Source of the DNA: CATQHD01 sp965202675
GTDB lineage: Bacteria; Actinomycetota; Acidimicrobiia; Spongiisociales; Spongiisociaceae
Direction: 5' to 3'
Assembly: GCA_965202675.1 (NCBI GenBank)
Contig: OZ241842.1
Coordinates: forward strand, 558,001 to 622,000
Length of the DNA: 64,000 nt
Of the stretch, positions 1 to 8,512 are shown one piece after another. The position numbers and the translations under genes are program-made. Positions within the stretch are counted from its first letter, which is position 1, and the number at the start of each line of letters is the position of its first letter. The notes beneath the pieces are model-generated. The model worked only from the letters and a program-made list of their open reading frames with translations, ran no database searches and had not been told where the DNA came from.

Positions 1-620
1 CGGTTCCATAGATGTGCAACTCGGGTAGGTTGCCCCTGGTGAGGGCTTGTAGGGTTTCGATGGGTGTGGCCCATCCGAGTGCTCCGTGGGGCCGGTGGTG
101 ATTGTAGTAGTGGATGTAGTGCTGGAAGGCTTCATGGCGTTGTTGTTCCGAGGTCCAGGGCTGGATGTAGGCCCATTCCTCTGTGCAGGTGCGGTGGAAG
201 CGCTCGATCTTGCCGTTGGTCTGGGGCCGGTAAGGGCGGGTGTGTTTGGGTTTGACGCCGAGACGGGCGCAGGTCCGGGCCCATAGCCCCGACCGATAGC
301 AGGGGCCGTTGTCGATGAGGACCCGCTCGGTGCGAATGCCGGCCCGGTTGAACTCTCGGACGGTGCGTTCCAGGAACCCGGCGGCGGCGGTTTCGTCTCC
401 GTGGATTTCGGCGTGCCATGGCTCGGGTGCGGTCGTCGAGGGCGGAGTGGATGTATCGGTATCCGACCCTCTGGGAGGGCCCTGCCCTGCCCTGCCCCTG
501 CCGTGGGCGTGCCAGCCGCCCCGTCGGGGATGCCGGCCAGTTTTTTTGATGTCGATATGAGCTGGGGGTGGAAACACACCAGCTCCTCCCCCAAACAGGG
601 ACAACCTCCCCGAATATCAC
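1..620 (-). pseudogene. IS481-family transposase remnant, frameshifted, open at the window edge
   Basis: On the reverse strand the fragments assemble into the C-terminal half of an IS481-type integrase-core transposase. A piece reading GYRYIHSALDDRTR is followed, in another frame, by EIHGDETAAAG, VLIDNGPCYRSG, HTRPYRPQTNGKIERFHR and YYNHHRPHGALGW; the last two are hallmark IS481 DDE-domain motifs. The coding frame changes near 415-425 and again near 480-550, so no single reading frame covers it. It runs off the left edge. No terminal inverted repeat could be found inside the window. It is inactive unless complemented in trans. Confidence 0.85.
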
Positions 621-686
621 ACATGCTCATGGTTGTTGCGGCGGCAGTATCGTTGATTCCATGTCCGGGTTCCAATAGTCACAACG

Positions 687-896
687 GTGAGCGGGGAACT
701 GCTGGGTAGAGCCCGCAATGTTCTGCCTGATCTTGACGATGCATCCTTGTTCGACCTGGCATTGGCCGCGGTGCGCGTCGTGTATCGCGCCGTCGAGGTC
801 GACCGGTCGTACGAGGCTTACGACGACCTGCCGCTCGACACCGAGGACGCTTGGGGGAACCCGGCCGACTTCCTCGATGCGGTCGGAGCTGCGTGA
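687..896 (+). CDS. small acidic hypothetical protein
   Basis: A 69-residue ORF with a GTG start just after the IS remnant. The product is acidic and rich in Ala, Asp and Val (SLFDLALAAVRVVYRAV, then DLPLDTEDAW), with an N-terminal amphipathic helix pattern. It has no signal peptide or transmembrane segment. I do not recognise the family. It may be a complete small protein or the tail of a gene cut by the neighbouring insertion; an in-frame stop at 654-656 upstream makes the former slightly more likely. Codon usage is third-position GC-rich like real genes here. Confidence 0.4.
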   Translation: MSGELLGRARNVLPDLDDASLFDLALAAVRVVYRAVEVDRSYEAYDDLPLDTEDAWGNPADFLDAVGAA

Positions 897-969
897 GTTC
901 CTTGCCTCGGCGGTGATCCGACAACGCCGGGGGCGCGGCCCGATGCGGTCGGGTATGGAAGCCGGAGAG

Positions 970-1281
970 TCAGCGGTCCTGCTGTTCGATGACGTAGCGG
1001 GATACGCGCCTGATCTGTTCCTCGGTGAGGGTTCCCCGCATGGCGGGCATGCTTCCGATGCCGGCGGAGATGGACTGGATGAAGTAGGACTCGGGCTTGT
1101 CCGCCGACCCGGCGCCCTCCCCGGCCAGGCGGGGTCCGGTTCGGCCGCTCAGATCGGCGGCGTGGCAGACGGCGCACACCTGCACGTAGATTTCCCCGCC
1201 GGAGGCGTCGTCCGGCACCGGTTCGCCGCCGCAGGCGTAGGCCGCCAGCATCAGGACGGCCAGGAACCCCAGCTTCTTCAT
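970..1281 (-). CDS. small c-type cytochrome lipoprotein
   Basis: A 103-residue protein. It has an N-terminal lipoprotein signal (MKKLGFLAVLMLAAYAC, lipobox Cys about residue 17), then a single cytochrome c domain with the heme motif CAVCH near residues 36-40 and a distal Met-rich stretch (IGSMPAMRGTLTEEQ) giving the axial Met. It should be anchored outside the membrane and carry electrons at low molecular weight. I start at the ATG at 1281 because the longer upstream frame merely overlaps the HTH gene. It lies 11 nt after that gene and appears to be the third cistron of the 1921-970 operon. Its heme would be attached by the Ccm system at 52-59 kb. Confidence 0.85.
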   Translation of the reverse strand: MKKLGFLAVLMLAAYACGGEPVPDDASGGEIYVQVCAVCHAADLSGRTGPRLAGEGAGSADKPESYFIQSISAGIGSMPAMRGTLTEEQIRRVSRYVIEQQDR

Positions 1282-1292
1282 GCTGCGCCGGC

Positions 1293-1694
1293 TCACGTCG
1301 GCTGAGACTCCGGCCGCCGCGGCCGGGGGTCCCGATCGCCCCGGATCGAGTTGAGATAGTTGTAGATGGTGATGCGGCTCACACCCATCAGATCCGCCAC
1401 CTCGTCGATGGACTTGCGCAGCAGGAACGCCCCCCGCTCGTCCAGCAGGCGGACCGCCACCTGCTTCTGCACCCGCCCCAGTTCGGCCAGCCTGCCGCCC
1501 AGCTCCCCCTCCACCTGGGAGACCATACGGTCGAGGGCGTCGTGGAGGGACAGTATCCGCACCCCGCCCACCACCTCCCCCTCCCACTCCAGGGGAACGG
1601 TGTTCCCGTCCATCCGGCCGGGGTCGACGACCTCGGCCCCCAAAGCGTCGGCCAAGGGGCGCACCGCTTCGATCAGGGGGTGTTCTGCGTTCAT
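1293..1694 (-). CDS. HTH_22/YheO-type DNA-binding regulator
   Basis: A 133-residue protein whose C-terminal half carries a helix-turn-helix, SIDEVADLMGVSRITIYNYL (about residues 95-115), of the type found in YheO/TyrR-like regulators. The N-terminal half resembles a small PAS-like sensor (MDGNTVPLEWEGEVVGGVRI). The start ATG at 1694 overlaps the stop of the thiamine-binding gene (ATGA), so the two are translationally coupled. Its partner genes suggest it senses a small ligand and controls this operon or a cofactor-related regulon; that is inference. The protein is shorter than E. coli YheO (about 240 residues), lacking the first part of the sensor. Confidence 0.7.
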   Translation of the reverse strand: MNAEHPLIEAVRPLADALGAEVVDPGRMDGNTVPLEWEGEVVGGVRILSLHDALDRMVSQVEGELGGRLAELGRVQKQVAVRLLDERGAFLLRKSIDEVADLMGVSRITIYNYLNSIRGDRDPRPRRPESQPT

Positions 1695-1921
1695 TGCGTC
1701 ACGGTCAGGTTGACCGACACCCGGGTCGCCCCCGCTTCCATCGCCGCCCGGACGCTCTTCGACATCGTTGCGAACACCTCTTCTGCCGGACCTTCGATGG
1801 CGGTCCCGAACGGGCCGATGTCGGGCTCGAACGGCGCCAGGGCGTCTATGGCCGCCCGGACGTGCGGGCCGGGGTTTCCCTCCTCGAACGGCTCGACTGT
1901 GAACTCGGCGCGGGCCGGCAT
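1691..1921 (-). CDS. thiamine-binding (MTH1187/YkoF-like) protein
   Basis: A 76-residue protein, MPARAEFTVEPFEEGNPGPH at the start and RVSVNLTVTQ at the end. Size and pattern (alternating beta-alpha-beta with a FGTAIEGPAEEVF core) match the MTH1187/YqgV family of small ferredoxin-like-fold proteins that bind thiamine or its HMP moiety. The start is preceded by a strong GAAGGGAGGAAGGG ribosome site. It is the first gene of a three-gene operon ending with cytochrome c. A candidate promoter lies about 310 nt upstream. I saw no TPP riboswitch core in the leader. Confidence 0.7.
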   Translation of the reverse strand: MPARAEFTVEPFEEGNPGPHVRAAIDALAPFEPDIGPFGTAIEGPAEEVFATMSKSVRAAMEAGATRVSVNLTVTQ

Positions 1922-2228
1922 CCCTTCCTCCCTTCAGTCGCATCCGTCAGGTTAGACCGGACACCGGAGGAACCCCCGAGACCTCCCTCGGAGCGCCCGC
2001 AGCCTGTTACCCCACCCACCCAGCCCGCCGAGACCGCCGAGATCGCGAAAATCCAGCGCACCGCCCCCGGCTTCGCCGGGTCCCTCCCCCGCCGCCACCG
2101 CCTGCATCGGATTCTTCGCCCGGCCGCGCAACCCCTGTTGGGCGCCGAGGCCCGACCTGCCAAGATTCCCATGATGACCGCCGCTCTCTCCGGAACCCCG
2201 GCGGCGGTGTTTGTGTATCAGCCCACAC

Positions 2229-2257
2229 ATAGTATCACAAACCTATGATAAAATCAA
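2229..2257 (-). promoter_or_regulatory. candidate sigma-70 promoter for the 1921-970 operon
   Basis: On the reverse strand TTGATT (2257-2252) is followed after exactly 17 nt by TACTAT (2234-2229). This lies in an AT-rich pocket within otherwise GC-rich DNA and points toward the thiamine-binding gene, leaving a leader of about 300 nt. Confidence 0.45.
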
Positions 2258-2364
2258 TACCCTCATTCCAGAATGCGAAAAATATCTCTCACCGTACCGG
2301 CTGCCCCCTCGGGGCTGGATTGCTCGGATAGGCCGCTCCTCTCTTCCCGCCCGGCCTCTCCAAC

Positions 2365-2397
2365 TTGACAAAATGTAAAAATTTGACAAAATGTAAA
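2365..2397 (+). promoter_or_regulatory. two identical tandem operator sites upstream of the purine operon
   Basis: The 15-mer TTGACAAAATGTAAA occurs at 2365-2379 and again, identically, at 2383-2397, offset by 18 bp. Each is an imperfect palindrome of the form TTkACAnnnTGTAAA. The same form appears as a perfect palindrome at 14745-14759, upstream of the second half of the catabolic cluster. They sit 62-94 bp before the start codon of the hydroxylase gene, where a repressor or activator would bind; the TTGACA part could also serve as a -35 box. Confidence 0.6.
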
Positions 2398-2458
2398 GCA
2401 ATGGCCCGGCTGCGGGCTACGCTGGTTGTACACCGGAATATCGGCGGGAGGAGGGCCC

Positions 2459-5044
2459 ATGACGCTGCTGGATCGGAAAACCATCGAGTTCACCCTCAAC
2501 GGGCGGACCGTTTCGGTCCGGGCCGACCATCCCCACCTGCTCTCCGCCCTGCGCGAGGAGCTGGACATCACCTCCCCCAAGGACGGCTGCGCACCCTCCG
2601 GCCAGTGCGGGTGCTGCACGGTGCTGGTCAACAAAAGGGCTTTCGTAGCGTGCGTGATGGACCTCGAAAAGGTGGCCGGCAAGGAAGTCGTCACCCTCGA
2701 GGGCTTCGACCCCGCCGAGCGGGAGCGCCTGGCCGCCGCCTTCGCCGCCGCCGGCGCCCTCCAGTGCGGCTTCTGCACCCCCGGCATCCTGGTCAGGACC
2801 AAGGCTCTTATCGACCAGAAGGGATCCTCGCTCACCCGCCGGGCAGCCGCCGGACGCCTCGGCGCCCACCTGTGCCGCTGCACCGGATACACCAAGATCT
2901 TCGACGCCATCGACATGCTGGCCGCAGGCGATATACCGGCCCTCGAGGCCTCCGGCGGCATCGGCAAGTCGGGCATCAAGTACGAGGGCTGCGAGCTGGC
3001 CCTGGGCGACCGCGGCTACATAGACGACATCCGCCTGGACGGACTCCTCCACGCCGCCCTGCGCCTCACTGACCACGCCCGCGCCGACATCCTGGAAATC
3101 GACCCCTCCCCCGCCCTGGCCATGCCCGGCGTCCACGCCGTGTACACCGCCGCCGACGTGCCCGGCGAGCTGAAGGTGGGCCTGATCCACAAGGACTGGC
3201 CGGTGCTGATACCCGTCGGCGGGCGCACCTCCTACTACGGCGATGTGCTGGCCGTGGTGGTGGCCGAGGACCGCCTCGCCGCCCGCGAGGCCGCCGAGGC
3301 CGTAGGAATCGAGTACCGGGTGCTGAAGCCGTTCACCGACCCCGCCGAGGCGGCGGCCTCCTCCGAGAACGCGGTGTGGGGCCTCGAAGGCAACGTCCTC
3401 TCCACCTCCGAGTACGCACGGGGCGACTTCGAATCCGCCTACGAAGCCTCCCCCCACCGGGTCCACGAGACCTTCATAACCCAGCGGGTGGAGCACGCCT
3501 TCCTCGAACCGGAGTCGACCCTGGCGGTCCCCGCCGGCGGCGGGCGCCTAATGCTCTACTCGGGCGGCCAGGGGGTGTGGGACGACCGCGACCAGGTGGC
3601 CTCCGTGCTGGGGGTCGACCGCGACCGGGTCACCGTGGAGCTGGTCTCCAACGGCGGGGCCTTCGGCGGCAAGGAAGACATGGCCAACCAGGCCCAGACC
3701 GCCCTCGCCGCCCATCTGCTGGGCCGCCCGGTCAAGTGCACCCTGTCCCGCGAAGAATCGCTGCGCATCCACTCCAAGCGCCACCCCATCCGCATCGAGC
3801 TGTGGGCCGCCTGCGGCGAGGACGGAGGGCTCACCGCCCTCAAAGCCCGGATGCTGGGCGACTCCGGCCCCTACGCCTCGGTGGGCATGAAGGTGCTGGA
3901 ACGGGCGGCCGGCCACGCCAGCGGCCCCTACACGGTGCCCAACATCGACGTGAAGGCGGTGGCCGCCCGCACCAACAATCCGGTGTGCGGGGCGTTTCGG
4001 GGGTTCGGCGCCAACCAGGCCCAGTTCGCCATGGAAGGTGTTATCGACCGCCTGGCCGAGAAAGCGGGCGTCTCGGGTTGGGAGATGCGGCGGCGCAACG
4101 TAATCGAGCCGGGGGCGGTGTGGGGGCCCGGCCAGATCATGGACGACGGCTGCCGGGGCGCCCTCCATTCCCTCGAGGCGGTCAAACCGCACTACGACGC
4201 GGCCAGGGCGGCCGGCAAGGCGGTGGGCCTGGGCCTGGGCCTCAAGAACAGCGGCCTGGGCAACGGATTCAAGGAGATCGCCCGGGCGGTGGTGCGCTTC
4301 ACCAGGGAAGGGGCGGTGGAAGTGCGGCACTGCTGGACCGAGATGGGCCAGGGCGTCCACACGGTGGCCCAGCAGGTGGCCGCCGAGGAGCTGGGCGTGG
4401 ACGCTTCCTCTATCCGGGTGCTGGTGGACACCAGCCGGGAGCTGGGCGCCGGGCAGACCACCGGGTCGCGCGGCACGCTCATGGCGGCGGGCGCCGTCCA
4501 GGACGCCTGCCGGTCGGCCGACGCGGGCGGCAGGCTGCCGGATGTGGACTACCACGGCGAGTACCGGGTGGACTGGACCAACTCCCTGTACGAGGGGGTG
4601 GAGAACCCGATCATCCATTCGGCCTTCGGGTACGCCGCCCAGCTGGTGATCGCCGACAAGGCCACCGGCAAGATCGAAAAGGTGGTGGCCGCCCACGACG
4701 TGGGCCGCGCCATCCACCCGGTGCTGTGCGAAGGCCAGATCGAAGGCTCGGTGCACATGGGCCTGGGGTACGCCCTCACCGAGGAGTTCCCCGCCGACGA
4801 CCAGGCCCGCCCCACCAACATGACCCTGCGCAGCCTGGGCATCATCCGCCCCAAGGACATGCCGGACGTGGAGGTGATCCTGGTGGAGGTGCCCCAACCC
4901 CGCGCCCCCTACGGCGTCAAGGGGGTGGGCGAGATCGGGCTGGTACCCACCGCCGGGGCGGTGGCCGCCGCCCTCCACGAGGTGGACGGCAGGTGGCGCA
5001 CCCGGCTGCCCATGTCGATCCACGAGCCGGTCAACGGGTCATGA
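2459..5044 (+). CDS. xdhD: fused [2Fe-2S]/molybdopterin hydroxylase, selenium-dependent xanthine dehydrogenase type
   Basis: An 861-residue molybdenum hydroxylase that fuses the small iron-sulfur subunit to the molybdopterin subunit. Residues 44-65 hold the plant-type [2Fe-2S] cysteines (C44, C50, C53, C65) and 103-141 the second cluster (CGFC at 103-106, CRC at 139-141). From about residue 185 comes the CoxL/XdhA domain, with GGAFGGKED and the C-terminal GVGEIGL containing the catalytic Glu. This fusion and its SsnA and YgfK neighbours are the signature of XdhD/selenium-dependent xanthine dehydrogenases, whose selenium is a labile cofactor and not selenocysteine. It should hydroxylate a purine. 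No FAD subunit is nearby. ATG at 2459 is chosen for its GGGAGGAGGG site; the stop overlaps ssnA by ATGA. Confidence 0.85.
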   Translation: MTLLDRKTIEFTLNGRTVSVRADHPHLLSALREELDITSPKDGCAPSGQCGCCTVLVNKRAFVACVMDLEKVAGKEVVTLEGFDPAERERLAAAFAAAGALQCGFCTPGILVRTKALIDQKGSSLTRRAAAGRLGAHLCRCTGYTKIFDAIDMLAAGDIPALEASGGIGKSGIKYEGCELALGDRGYIDDIRLDGLLHAALRLTDHARADILEIDPSPALAMPGVHAVYTAADVPGELKVGLIHKDWPVLIPVGGRTSYYGDVLAVVVAEDRLAAREAAEAVGIEYRVLKPFTDPAEAAASSENAVWGLEGNVLSTSEYARGDFESAYEASPHRVHETFITQRVEHAFLEPESTLAVPAGGGRLMLYSGGQGVWDDRDQVASVLGVDRDRVTVELVSNGGAFGGKEDMANQAQTALAAHLLGRPVKCTLSREESLRIHSKRHPIRIELWAACGEDGGLTALKARMLGDSGPYASVGMKVLERAAGHASGPYTVPNIDVKAVAARTNNPVCGAFRGFGANQAQFAMEGVIDRLAEKAGVSGWEMRRRNVIEPGAVWGPGQIMDDGCRGALHSLEAVKPHYDAARAAGKAVGLGLGLKNSGLGNGFKEIARAVVRFTREGAVEVRHCWTEMGQGVHTVAQQVAAEELGVDASSIRVLVDTSRELGAGQTTGSRGTLMAAGAVQDACRSADAGGRLPDVDYHGEYRVDWTNSLYEGVENPIIHSAFGYAAQLVIADKATGKIEKVVAAHDVGRAIHPVLCEGQIEGSVHMGLGYALTEEFPADDQARPTNMTLRSLGIIRPKDMPDVEVILVEVPQPRAPYGVKGVGEIGLVPTAGAVAAALHEVDGRWRTRLPMSIHEPVNGS

Positions 5045-6090
5045 CCGCCGCCGCGGCCCCGGACGGAGCGGCGCACACCACTCCGGGCTTGGTCTGCGCC
5101 CACCATCATCTGTATTCGGCCCTGGCCAGGGGAATGCCCGCCCCCCCGGAGACGCCCTCGTCCTTCCTGGGGATCCTGGAGCAGATCTGGTGGCGGCTGG
5201 ACACGGCCCTGGACCTGGAGATGATCAGGTGGTCGGCCATGCTGGGGGCGTTGGAAGCCCTGGAGTCGGGCTGCACCGGAATCATCGACCATCACGAGTC
5301 GCCCAACGCCGTCGAAGGGAGCCTGACGGTGATCGCCGAAGCCTGCGCCGAGGTGGGGGTGCGGGTCCGCCCCTGCTACGGAGTGACCGACCGGCACGGT
5401 CCGGACGGCGCCAGGCGGGGTCTGGAGGAGAACCGCCGTTTCCTGACCGAGGGCGGGATGGGGATGGTGGGGATCCACGCCGCCTTCACCTGCGGGGACG
5501 AAACCCTGGAGGCCGCCGCCGCCCTGGCAGAGGAGCTGGGGGCGGGCGTCCACATACACGCGGCGGAGGGTCCGGAGGACAGGGAAGCGCCGGGGCGGAT
5601 CGAGCATCTCACCGCCGACGACTGGCTGCTGGCCCACGGCGTCCATCTGGAGACCGGCCACCGGCTCCGGGGAACGGTGCTCCACAACCCCCGCTCCAAC
5701 CTCAACAACTCGGTCGGGTACGCCGACCCGGCCCGCTTCTCCAACCCGGTGGCCCTGGGCACCGACGGCATCGGCGCCAACATGATCGAGGAGTTCCGGC
5801 TGGCCTACGTAATGCAGCGTTCGACGGACGTTACCGCCTCCCCCGAAACGGCCTGGGGCTGGCTGGAGACCGGATGGAATCTGGTCCCCGAATGCCTGGA
5901 AGACCGGGTGGTGTGGAGCTACCGGCCGATGAACCCCTGGCATCTGGCCTTCACGCCCGGCGTTCGGCCCCTGGAGATCGAAGTGGACGGACGCACGGTG
6001 CTCCGGGACGGGGCCCCCACCAGGGTGGACGCCCGCGAGGTGAGGGCGAAAGCAGCCGAGCAGGCCGCCCGGCTCCACGCCCGTTTGTGA
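5041..6090 (+). CDS. ssnA: SsnA-like amidohydrolase, short at the N-terminus
   Basis: A 349-residue metal-dependent hydrolase of the cytosine-deaminase-like amidohydrolase superfamily. GLVCAHHHLYSALARGMP (residues 16-33) gives the first metal-binding His pair, followed by GIIDHHESP, the VHIHAAE His near residue 178 and the catalytic Asp in ALGTDGIGAN near 241. SsnA proteins are normally about 440 residues and begin with a beta-sandwich segment before the H-x-H motif; here almost all of that segment is gone. The start is fixed by ATGA coupling to the hydroxylase. In this cluster it likely deaminates or hydrolyses a purine-derived ring. An upstream continuation in this frame is only the out-of-frame shadow of xdhD. 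Confidence 0.8.
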   Translation: MTAAAAPDGAAHTTPGLVCAHHHLYSALARGMPAPPETPSSFLGILEQIWWRLDTALDLEMIRWSAMLGALEALESGCTGIIDHHESPNAVEGSLTVIAEACAEVGVRVRPCYGVTDRHGPDGARRGLEENRRFLTEGGMGMVGIHAAFTCGDETLEAAAALAEELGAGVHIHAAEGPEDREAPGRIEHLTADDWLLAHGVHLETGHRLRGTVLHNPRSNLNNSVGYADPARFSNPVALGTDGIGANMIEEFRLAYVMQRSTDVTASPETAWGWLETGWNLVPECLEDRVVWSYRPMNPWHLAFTPGVRPLEIEVDGRTVLRDGAPTRVDAREVRAKAAEQAARLHARL

Positions 6091-6217
6091 GCAGGTTCGA
6101 GGCCGGAAAAAGATTCAAAGCAGAAGTCAGGGTGAAGCAAAAGTTGAAGGTGAAGGTCGAGCAGAAGTTGAAGGTCGAGGGCCGGGGAATAGTGGAAGGA
6201 TCGTCGAGGGCAGCAAG
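6091..6217 (+). repeat. short GA-rich imperfect tandem repeats before ygfK
   Basis: The gap between ssnA and ygfK contains repeated units of the type GCAGAAGTTGAAGGTCGAG (6161-6179) and a longer variant at about 6136-6159, with a third degenerate unit near 6120. The purine bias on the coding strand is strong. A similar GGTCGAAGG micro-repeat occurs inside the wecB gene (about 16190-16235). The gap holds no gene. Confidence 0.5.
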
Positions 6218-8062
6218 ATGTCGGTCGACCAGGTAACCGCGGACGCCCAGGCCGCGTCCGGAGGGCAGGCGAACGGCGGGGGGCACGAGCCGCTCACCCC
6301 CTTCGGGCTGTCGGTGCTGCTGGGCCGCATCGCCCACGAGTGGGAGACCCGCCACCGCATCTTCGATCTGCCCATCGCCCGCTTCTTCAACGCTTCGGAA
6401 GGCCCCGACATATCCATCGACTTCCTGGGGCGGCGCGCCGCCACCCCGGTGGGGCCGGCCGCCGGACCGCACAGCCAGATGGCCCAGAACATCGTGCTGG
6501 CCTGGCTGGGCGGCGCCCGGCTGATGGAACTCAAGACGGTGCAGATCCTCGACGAGCTGGAAATCGGGCGCCCCTGCATCGACATGGAGACCATCGGATA
6601 CAACATCGAATGGAGCCAGGAGCTGAAGGTTCCCCAGTCGCTGGAGGAATACGCGAAGGCCTGGATGATGCTGGACATCCTCCGTGAGTGGGGGGAGCTG
6701 ACCCCTTACATCGGCGCCGACCCCGGCCCGCATATCTTCGACCTGTCGGTGGGCTACGACCTGGCCGGCATCTCGTCCGAACCGGTGGCCTGGTTCATCG
6801 ATTCGATGATGGACGCCTCGGAGGAGATCGAGCGTCTGCGCCCCGAGATTGACGGGGTGTTCGCCCCTTACCGGGACCTGGAGTTCACCCCCCGGATCGC
6901 CGACACGGTGACCCTGTCCACCTTTCACGGGTGCCCGCCCGACGAGATCGAGGCGATCACCAAACACCTGATCACCCGGCACGGTTTGGACGTGATCGTC
7001 AAGCTCAACCCCACTCTGCTGGGGTTCGAGCGGGTGCGCGGGATCGTCAACGACGCGCTCGGCTACGAGTCGACGGTGCTGCGGAAGGCCGACTTCGACA
7101 ACGACCTCCAGTTCCCCCGGGCGCTGGAACTGATCGGCGAGTTGCAGGCCTTCGCCGCCGAGCGCGGGCGGCGGTTCGGGATCAAGCTCACCAACACCCT
7201 GGTGGTGGAGAACACCAAGGGGTTCATGCCCGAAGACACCATGTACCTGTCGGGCCCCCCCCTGCACGTCGTCTCCACCACGCTGCTGGGCGAGCTCCAC
7301 AAGGCCCTTCCGGGGATGCTGAGGGTGGACGGCCGGGGCGGCCCGGTCCAGGTGTCGTTCTCGGCCGGCATAACCAAGGAGAATCTGGCGGCGGCGGCCT
7401 CGCTCGGCCTGGCGCCGCTCACCGTCTGCTCGGACCTGCTGAAACCGGGCGGCTACGGGCGGATCAAGCCGATGCTGAAGTCGCTCTGGAGCGCCATGGC
7501 GGCGGCGGGGGCGGGCTCGCTGGACGAATGGCAGAAGCATAAGGGCGAGGAGTCGGGGGAACCGGGGGCGGTAGCGGCCTACGTGTCCCGCCTCCACGAC
7601 CCCGCCTTCAACCGGATGTACACCCTGGCGGGCAACTCCAAACTGCCCAGGGCCGTAGACCACGACCTCCAGATGTGGGGCTGCGTGGCCTGCAACTTCT
7701 GTGTAACGGTCTGCCCCAACGACGCCTTTTTCCGCATCCCCACCCCCGACGATCTCGACGCGGTGGGGCTGCAGCAGTACCTGGTGCTGGCCGAGCTATG
7801 CAACGAGTGCGGCAACTGCATGGTGTTCTGCCCCGAGAACGGCGACCCGGCGGTGATCAAACCCCGCCTGTACACCAACAAACACCGCTTCGACGCGGAA
7901 ACCGAACAGGCCTACCTGGTCCATCAGGACCCCGACGGCTACTGGGTGCAGCCCAACGCCGCCGGCGCCCAATGGACCGGCGACCTGCTCCTCCTGCTCA
8001 ACGGCGCCGAGGGTTACGTACTGCCCCCCTCCGAAGACAAGGCGGAGCATCCGACCGTTTAA
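6218..8062 (+). CDS. ygfK: YgfK-like iron-sulfur dehydrogenase lacking the central flavin/NADPH domain
   Basis: A 614-residue protein. The first about 460 residues follow the dihydroorotate-dehydrogenase-like barrel of YgfK (PLTPFGLSVLLGRI, TPVGPAAGPHSQMAQN, STFHGCPPDEIE, KLNPTLLGFE). The C-terminus carries two 4Fe-4S motifs, CVACNFCVTVCP (about 490) and CNECGNCMVFCP (about 535). E. coli YgfK is about 1030 residues and has a GltD-like NADPH/FAD region between barrel and clusters; it is absent here, so electrons must come from or go to another protein. YgfK is annotated as a selenate reductase subunit but in this context belongs to purine catabolism with XdhD and SsnA. The start ATG at 6218 gives the right N-terminus. 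Confidence 0.85.
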   Translation: MSVDQVTADAQAASGGQANGGGHEPLTPFGLSVLLGRIAHEWETRHRIFDLPIARFFNASEGPDISIDFLGRRAATPVGPAAGPHSQMAQNIVLAWLGGARLMELKTVQILDELEIGRPCIDMETIGYNIEWSQELKVPQSLEEYAKAWMMLDILREWGELTPYIGADPGPHIFDLSVGYDLAGISSEPVAWFIDSMMDASEEIERLRPEIDGVFAPYRDLEFTPRIADTVTLSTFHGCPPDEIEAITKHLITRHGLDVIVKLNPTLLGFERVRGIVNDALGYESTVLRKADFDNDLQFPRALELIGELQAFAAERGRRFGIKLTNTLVVENTKGFMPEDTMYLSGPPLHVVSTTLLGELHKALPGMLRVDGRGGPVQVSFSAGITKENLAAAASLGLAPLTVCSDLLKPGGYGRIKPMLKSLWSAMAAAGAGSLDEWQKHKGEESGEPGAVAAYVSRLHDPAFNRMYTLAGNSKLPRAVDHDLQMWGCVACNFCVTVCPNDAFFRIPTPDDLDAVGLQQYLVLAELCNECGNCMVFCPENGDPAVIKPRLYTNKHRFDAETEQAYLVHQDPDGYWVQPNAAGAQWTGDLLLLLNGAEGYVLPPSEDKAEHPTV

Positions 8063-8500
8063 ATTACGGAAATGACAAAAAAATCGGCCCAGATCCTCAA
8101 CAAGGGTATTGACGATGCCGCACCGATGCTGTATTAATGGAAGAGCCGCAAGCACCTCCGGTCGGCAGGCGCCGCAGACCGAGACAGGGATCATCTTTTC
8201 GAACGCGAGCCTCCGGGTACTGACCGGCCGCGTCCGGATCTTCGGTGGTGGCGGTGGGGGCCGGGCCCGCGAAGCGGGGCGTGGGGGCGGCGTTTTTCGC
8301 GTTCTTGCAGGGGTCCCGGGGGTGATAAAGGGCCTGAACGGCGGTTCGGGGGATGCGCGGACAGGGATGCCTTCGCCGTTCCGTCGGCGAGTGCGGCGCC
8401 CTGCCGTCCTGATCATCACACAGAAGCGTCCAACAGTTGCTTGCGCCGGGCTGTCTCCGGCTCCCTATCCGCGCATGTTATTAGTTACCAGACGACAAAG
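8063..8500 (+). repeat. dispersed intergenic repeat, copy A
   Basis: First of four copies of a repeat family also found at 26641-27140 (direct), 60070-60660 (inverted) and 62770-62945 (truncated). It opens with ATGACAAAAAAATC, contains a promoter and a ~154-nt structured segment, then a more variable GC-rich tail with a CCGTTCCGTCGGCG block, and ends near TCCGCGCATGTTATTAG. It fills the gap between ygfK and the DUF433-type gene. Open frames across it on either strand are Gly/Arg- or Arg/Pro-rich and are best ignored. Confidence 0.85.
8144..8297 (+). ncRNA. candidate small RNA of the repeat family, copy A
   Basis: TTGACG (8109-8114), a 17-nt spacer and TATTAAT (8132-8138) form a near-consensus promoter. 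The predicted transcript begins near 8144. It contains a hairpin CGGTC-GGC-AGGC-GCC-gca-GACCG (8159-8181), a longer stem pairing ACGCG (8203-8207) with CGCGT (8229-8233), and a CCCGC-GAA-GCGGG hairpin (8266-8278) followed by a T5 run at 8293-8297 that could end transcription. Base changes between copies preserve the first hairpin. Function unknown. Confidence 0.55.
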
Positions 8501-8512
8501 GGTTGGTGATAA

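Larger units (their letters stand above)
1922..2458. other. non-coding stretch between divergent operons
   Basis: No convincing gene is present. Both strands open as Gly/Arg-rich frames typical of GC-rich shadows. The stretch 2210-2400 is markedly AT-rich and holds regulatory signals for both directions: a reverse promoter at 2229-2257 and tandem operator repeats at 2365-2397. The reverse leader (2228 to 1922, about 300 nt) is long and GC-rich with possible hairpins, but matches no riboswitch that I recognise. Confidence 0.5.
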